7,828 nt of DNA from an uncultured Eggerthellaceae bacterium (lineage in GTDB: Bacteria > Actinomycetota > Coriobacteriia > Coriobacteriales > Eggerthellaceae): positions 1 through 7,828 of the forward strand of contig CAKUOV010000069.1 in the NCBI GenBank assembly GCA_934670115.1, read 5' to 3'. The notes beneath the pieces are model-generated. The model was not told where the DNA came from, did no database searches, and saw nothing but the letters and a program-made list of their open reading frames with translations. Positions 5,859 through 7,828 of the stretch are shown piece after piece (the stretch's first letter is position 1; the number at the start of each line of letters is the position of its first letter). The translations under genes and the position numbers were made by a program.

Positions 5859-7828
5859 ATGACTGAACAAGCAAGTTTGTTCGATTTCGATATGGATTCC
5901 GCGGATGACGCGACGCGGACGGCTGAGATCGCCGCTGGTGAAACGGCTGCTGCGGGAACGGCTGGCGAGGCCGCCGTTGAGGTGACTGCTGGCGAATCGG
6001 CTTCCGAGCAGACCACCGGCGAAGGCGCCGCGCTCGAAGCGTCTGTCGATGCGAGCGCGGCTGGAATCGCGTGCGCTTCGGCTGTTCCTTCCGAAGCTTC
6101 TACCCCCGCAGACCCCGCGGCAACAGAAGCAGCCGCGCGCATCAAAAAGCTGCGCGCCGAAATCGAGCACCACACGTACCTGTATTACGCGAAGGATGCG
6201 CCGGAAATTTCCGATGCCGCCTACGACTCACTTATGCGCGAGCTGAAAGAGCTGGAGCAGGAGTTTCCCCAGTTCGCAGACCCGTCAAGCCCCACGCAGC
6301 GCGTGGGCGGCTACGTGAGCGAGCAGTTTAGCCCCGTTACGCACGAGCAGCGCATGTACTCGCTGGATAACGCTATGGACCTGGACGAACTGGACGCGTG
6401 GATGACGCGCGTGCAGGAGTTCTTCGGCCGCATGGTGCCGCTGTGCTGCGAGCTGAAAATTGACGGCTCGTCCATTGCGCTCACGTACGACAACGGCCGT
6501 TTGGTGCGCGCTGCCACGCGCGGCGATGGTGTGACCGGCGAAGACGTGACCGTGAACATCCGCGGCGTGGCTGACATTCCGCTTGCACTTGCGTCCGATG
6601 CCGCGGCGCTTATCACGCGCCCAGAAGGCTCGCTTGAGCTGCGCGGCGAAATCTACATGCCCAAGAGCAGCTTTGCCGCGCTGAACGCCGAAGCCGAGCT
6701 GGCGGGCAAGCAGGGTTTTGCGAACCCGCGCAACGCGGCGGCGGGATCGCTTCGCCAGAAAGATCCGGGCATCACGGCGCAGCGCGATCTGGCGACGTTC
6801 ATGTACGCCATTGCCGACCAGCGCGCACTTGACGTAAGCGGCCAATGGGAGCTGCTGCAGTGGCTGCGCGCGGCGGGCTTCCATGTGAATCCCGATGTGA
6901 AGCTGTGCACAAAAGCCCAGGAAGTACGCGATTTTTGCGCCGATGCGCTGAAGCGTCGCGATGCGCTTGCCTACGATATTGATGGCGTGGTGGTGAAGGT
7001 GAACAGCTTTGACCAGCAAGATGCCATGGGCTTCACTTCCCGCGCGCCGCGCTGGGCGATTGCCTTCAAGTTCCCGCCCGAGGAAAAAACCACGCTGCTG
7101 CGTGATATCACGGTGCAGGTAGGACGTACCGGCAAGCTCACGCCGGTGGCAGAGTTGGTGCCCGTGACGGTGGCCGGCTCGGTGGTGGCGCGCGCCACGC
7201 TGCACAATGTGGACGAGGTCCAGCGAAAAGACGTGCGCGTGGGCGACACCGTTATCGTGCGCAAGGCGGGCGACGTCATCCCTGAAATTTTGGGTCCGGT
7301 GCTGTCGTTGCGTCCGCAGGACGCGCGCGTGTGGACCATGCCCACGGAGTGCCCCAGCTGCAAAAGCCATGTGGTGCGCGAAGAAGGCGAAGTGGATTAT
7401 CGCTGCATTTCCATTGATTGCCCAGCTCAGGCGGCTGAACGATTGATTCATTGGGCCAGTCGCGAGGCTATGGATATCGATGGCATGGGTGAGGAAATCA
7501 TCGGACACTTGCTGAAGGCGGGCCGCGTGCGCGACGTTGCCGACTTCTATACGCTGGATGCCGTGGAGCTTTCCCTGCTGAACACGGGGCGCACGAACAA
7601 AGACGGCGAAGCCATTACGCTGGGCAAGAAAACGGCCGGCAAGTTGGCTGCGGCCATCCAGGAAAGCAAGACGCGCGACTTTTGGCGCGTGATCAACGGC
7701 ATTGGCATTCGCCACGTGGGGAAGAATATGGCGCAAGTCATTGCGCGCAACTACCCCAGCATGGAACTGTTGATGGCGGCAACCGAGGAGAGCATGGCGG
7801 CCATCGATGGCATTGGCGAGAAAATTGC
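5859..7828 (+). CDS. ligA: NAD+-dependent DNA ligase, N-terminal 656 residues (runs off the window)
   Basis: The replication and repair ligase that seals nicks using NAD+. The frame is open from 5859 to the right edge. Residues 1-89 are an Ala/Glu/Thr/Gly-rich extension not usual in LigA. Domain Ia starts near 94 (RIKKLRAEIEHHTYLYY), where NMN is bound. The adenylation domain has the catalytic Lys200 in CELKIDG, Arg221 in ATRGDGVTGED, Glu264 in LELRGE, Lys380 in DGVVVKVN and Lys404 in AFKFP. Their spacing agrees with the E. coli enzyme apart from about 5 extra residues between Glu264 and Lys380. The OB fold follows (VGRTGKLTPVAEL). A zinc finger uses Cys498, 501, 516 and 521, and helix-hairpin-helix repeats begin in the last 100 residues (INGIG, IDGIG). 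The rest of the HhH domain and the BRCT domain should lie beyond the window. Confidence 0.95.
   Translation, partial: MTEQASLFDFDMDSADDATRTAEIAAGETAAAGTAGEAAVEVTAGESASEQTTGEGAALEASVDASAAGIACASAVPSEASTPADPAATEAAARIKKLRAEIEHHTYLYYAKDAPEISDAAYDSLMRELKELEQEFPQFADPSSPTQRVGGYVSEQFSPVTHEQRMYSLDNAMDLDELDAWMTRVQEFFGRMVPLCCELKIDGSSIALTYDNGRLVRAATRGDGVTGEDVTVNIRGVADIPLALASDAAALITRPEGSLELRGEIYMPKSSFAALNAEAELAGKQGFANPRNAAAGSLRQKDPGITAQRDLATFMYAIADQRALDVSGQWELLQWLRAAGFHVNPDVKLCTKAQEVRDFCADALKRRDALAYDIDGVVVKVNSFDQQDAMGFTSRAPRWAIAFKFPPEEKTTLLRDITVQVGRTGKLTPVAELVPVTVAGSVVARATLHNVDEVQRKDVRVGDTVIVRKAGDVIPEILGPVLSLRPQDARVWTMPTECPSCKSHVVREEGEVDYRCISIDCPAQAAERLIHWASREAMDIDGMGEEIIGHLLKAGRVRDVADFYTLDAVELSLLNTGRTNKDGEAITLGKKTAGKLAAAIQESKTRDFWRVINGIGIRHVGKNMAQVIARNYPSMELLMAATEESMAAIDGIGEKI

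Noticed and set aside
5651..6175. Ala/Ser-rich minus-strand open frame of 174 residues
   Set aside because: It is the antisense of the low-complexity start of ligA and the end of nnrD. No family resemblance and no ribosome binding site were seen.
6285..7736. Long 483-residue open frame on the minus strand
   Set aside because: It lies entirely opposite ligA, which has all expected motifs. The His/Arg/Ala-rich composition is typical of the antisense of a GC-rich gene.

Overview
The window looks like a piece of the chromosome of a fairly GC-rich bacterium. I infer an anaerobic gut-type actinobacterium (class Coriobacteriia, perhaps Eggerthellaceae). The basis is the old-yellow-enzyme/FadH-type flavoprotein, the AcpS, NnrD and LigA set, and the Ala/Glu-rich insertions in household proteins. 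No rRNA or other marker fixes the taxonomy, so this is only moderately sure.

Left part (1-1035 and on to 3018). A SlyD-type FKBP peptidyl-prolyl isomerase lies on the minus strand (41-559). It is divergent from a two-gene plus-strand unit: a 79-residue cysteine-rich protein I do not recognise (796-1035), then, 27 nt later, a 651-residue FMN/4Fe-4S/FAD oxidoreductase of the 2,4-dienoyl-CoA reductase family (1063-3018). The divergent spacer holds one extended -10 promoter facing each way and a 10-bp perfect palindrome. A rho-independent terminator (3128-3161) closes the unit.

Middle (3019-3889). This is an 871-nt stretch without a convincing gene. Its main content is a 239-bp imperfect inverted-repeat element (3282-3520) with 56-nt arms. 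The arms are built from conserved blocks separated by variable spacers of equal length. Read outward from the centre, each arm spells a related peptide. This is the most unusual structure in the window.

Right part (3890-7828). A compact plus-strand cluster has much more GC-rich third codon positions. It contains holo-ACP synthase (acpS), an ADP-dependent NAD(P)HX dehydratase (nnrD) starting 2 nt after acpS stops, and the NAD+-dependent DNA ligase ligA. The ligase has its own likely promoter and runs off the right edge. All three proteins carry an extra Ala-rich, charged low-complexity segment not expected in their families: a C-terminal tail in AcpS, an internal insertion in NnrD and an N-terminal extension in LigA.

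The genes do not form one pathway. AcpS activates acyl carrier protein, NnrD repairs damaged NAD(P)H and LigA seals DNA using NAD+. The left-hand unit is probably an anaerobic reductase acting on an enone or enoyl substrate that cannot be named from sequence alone.
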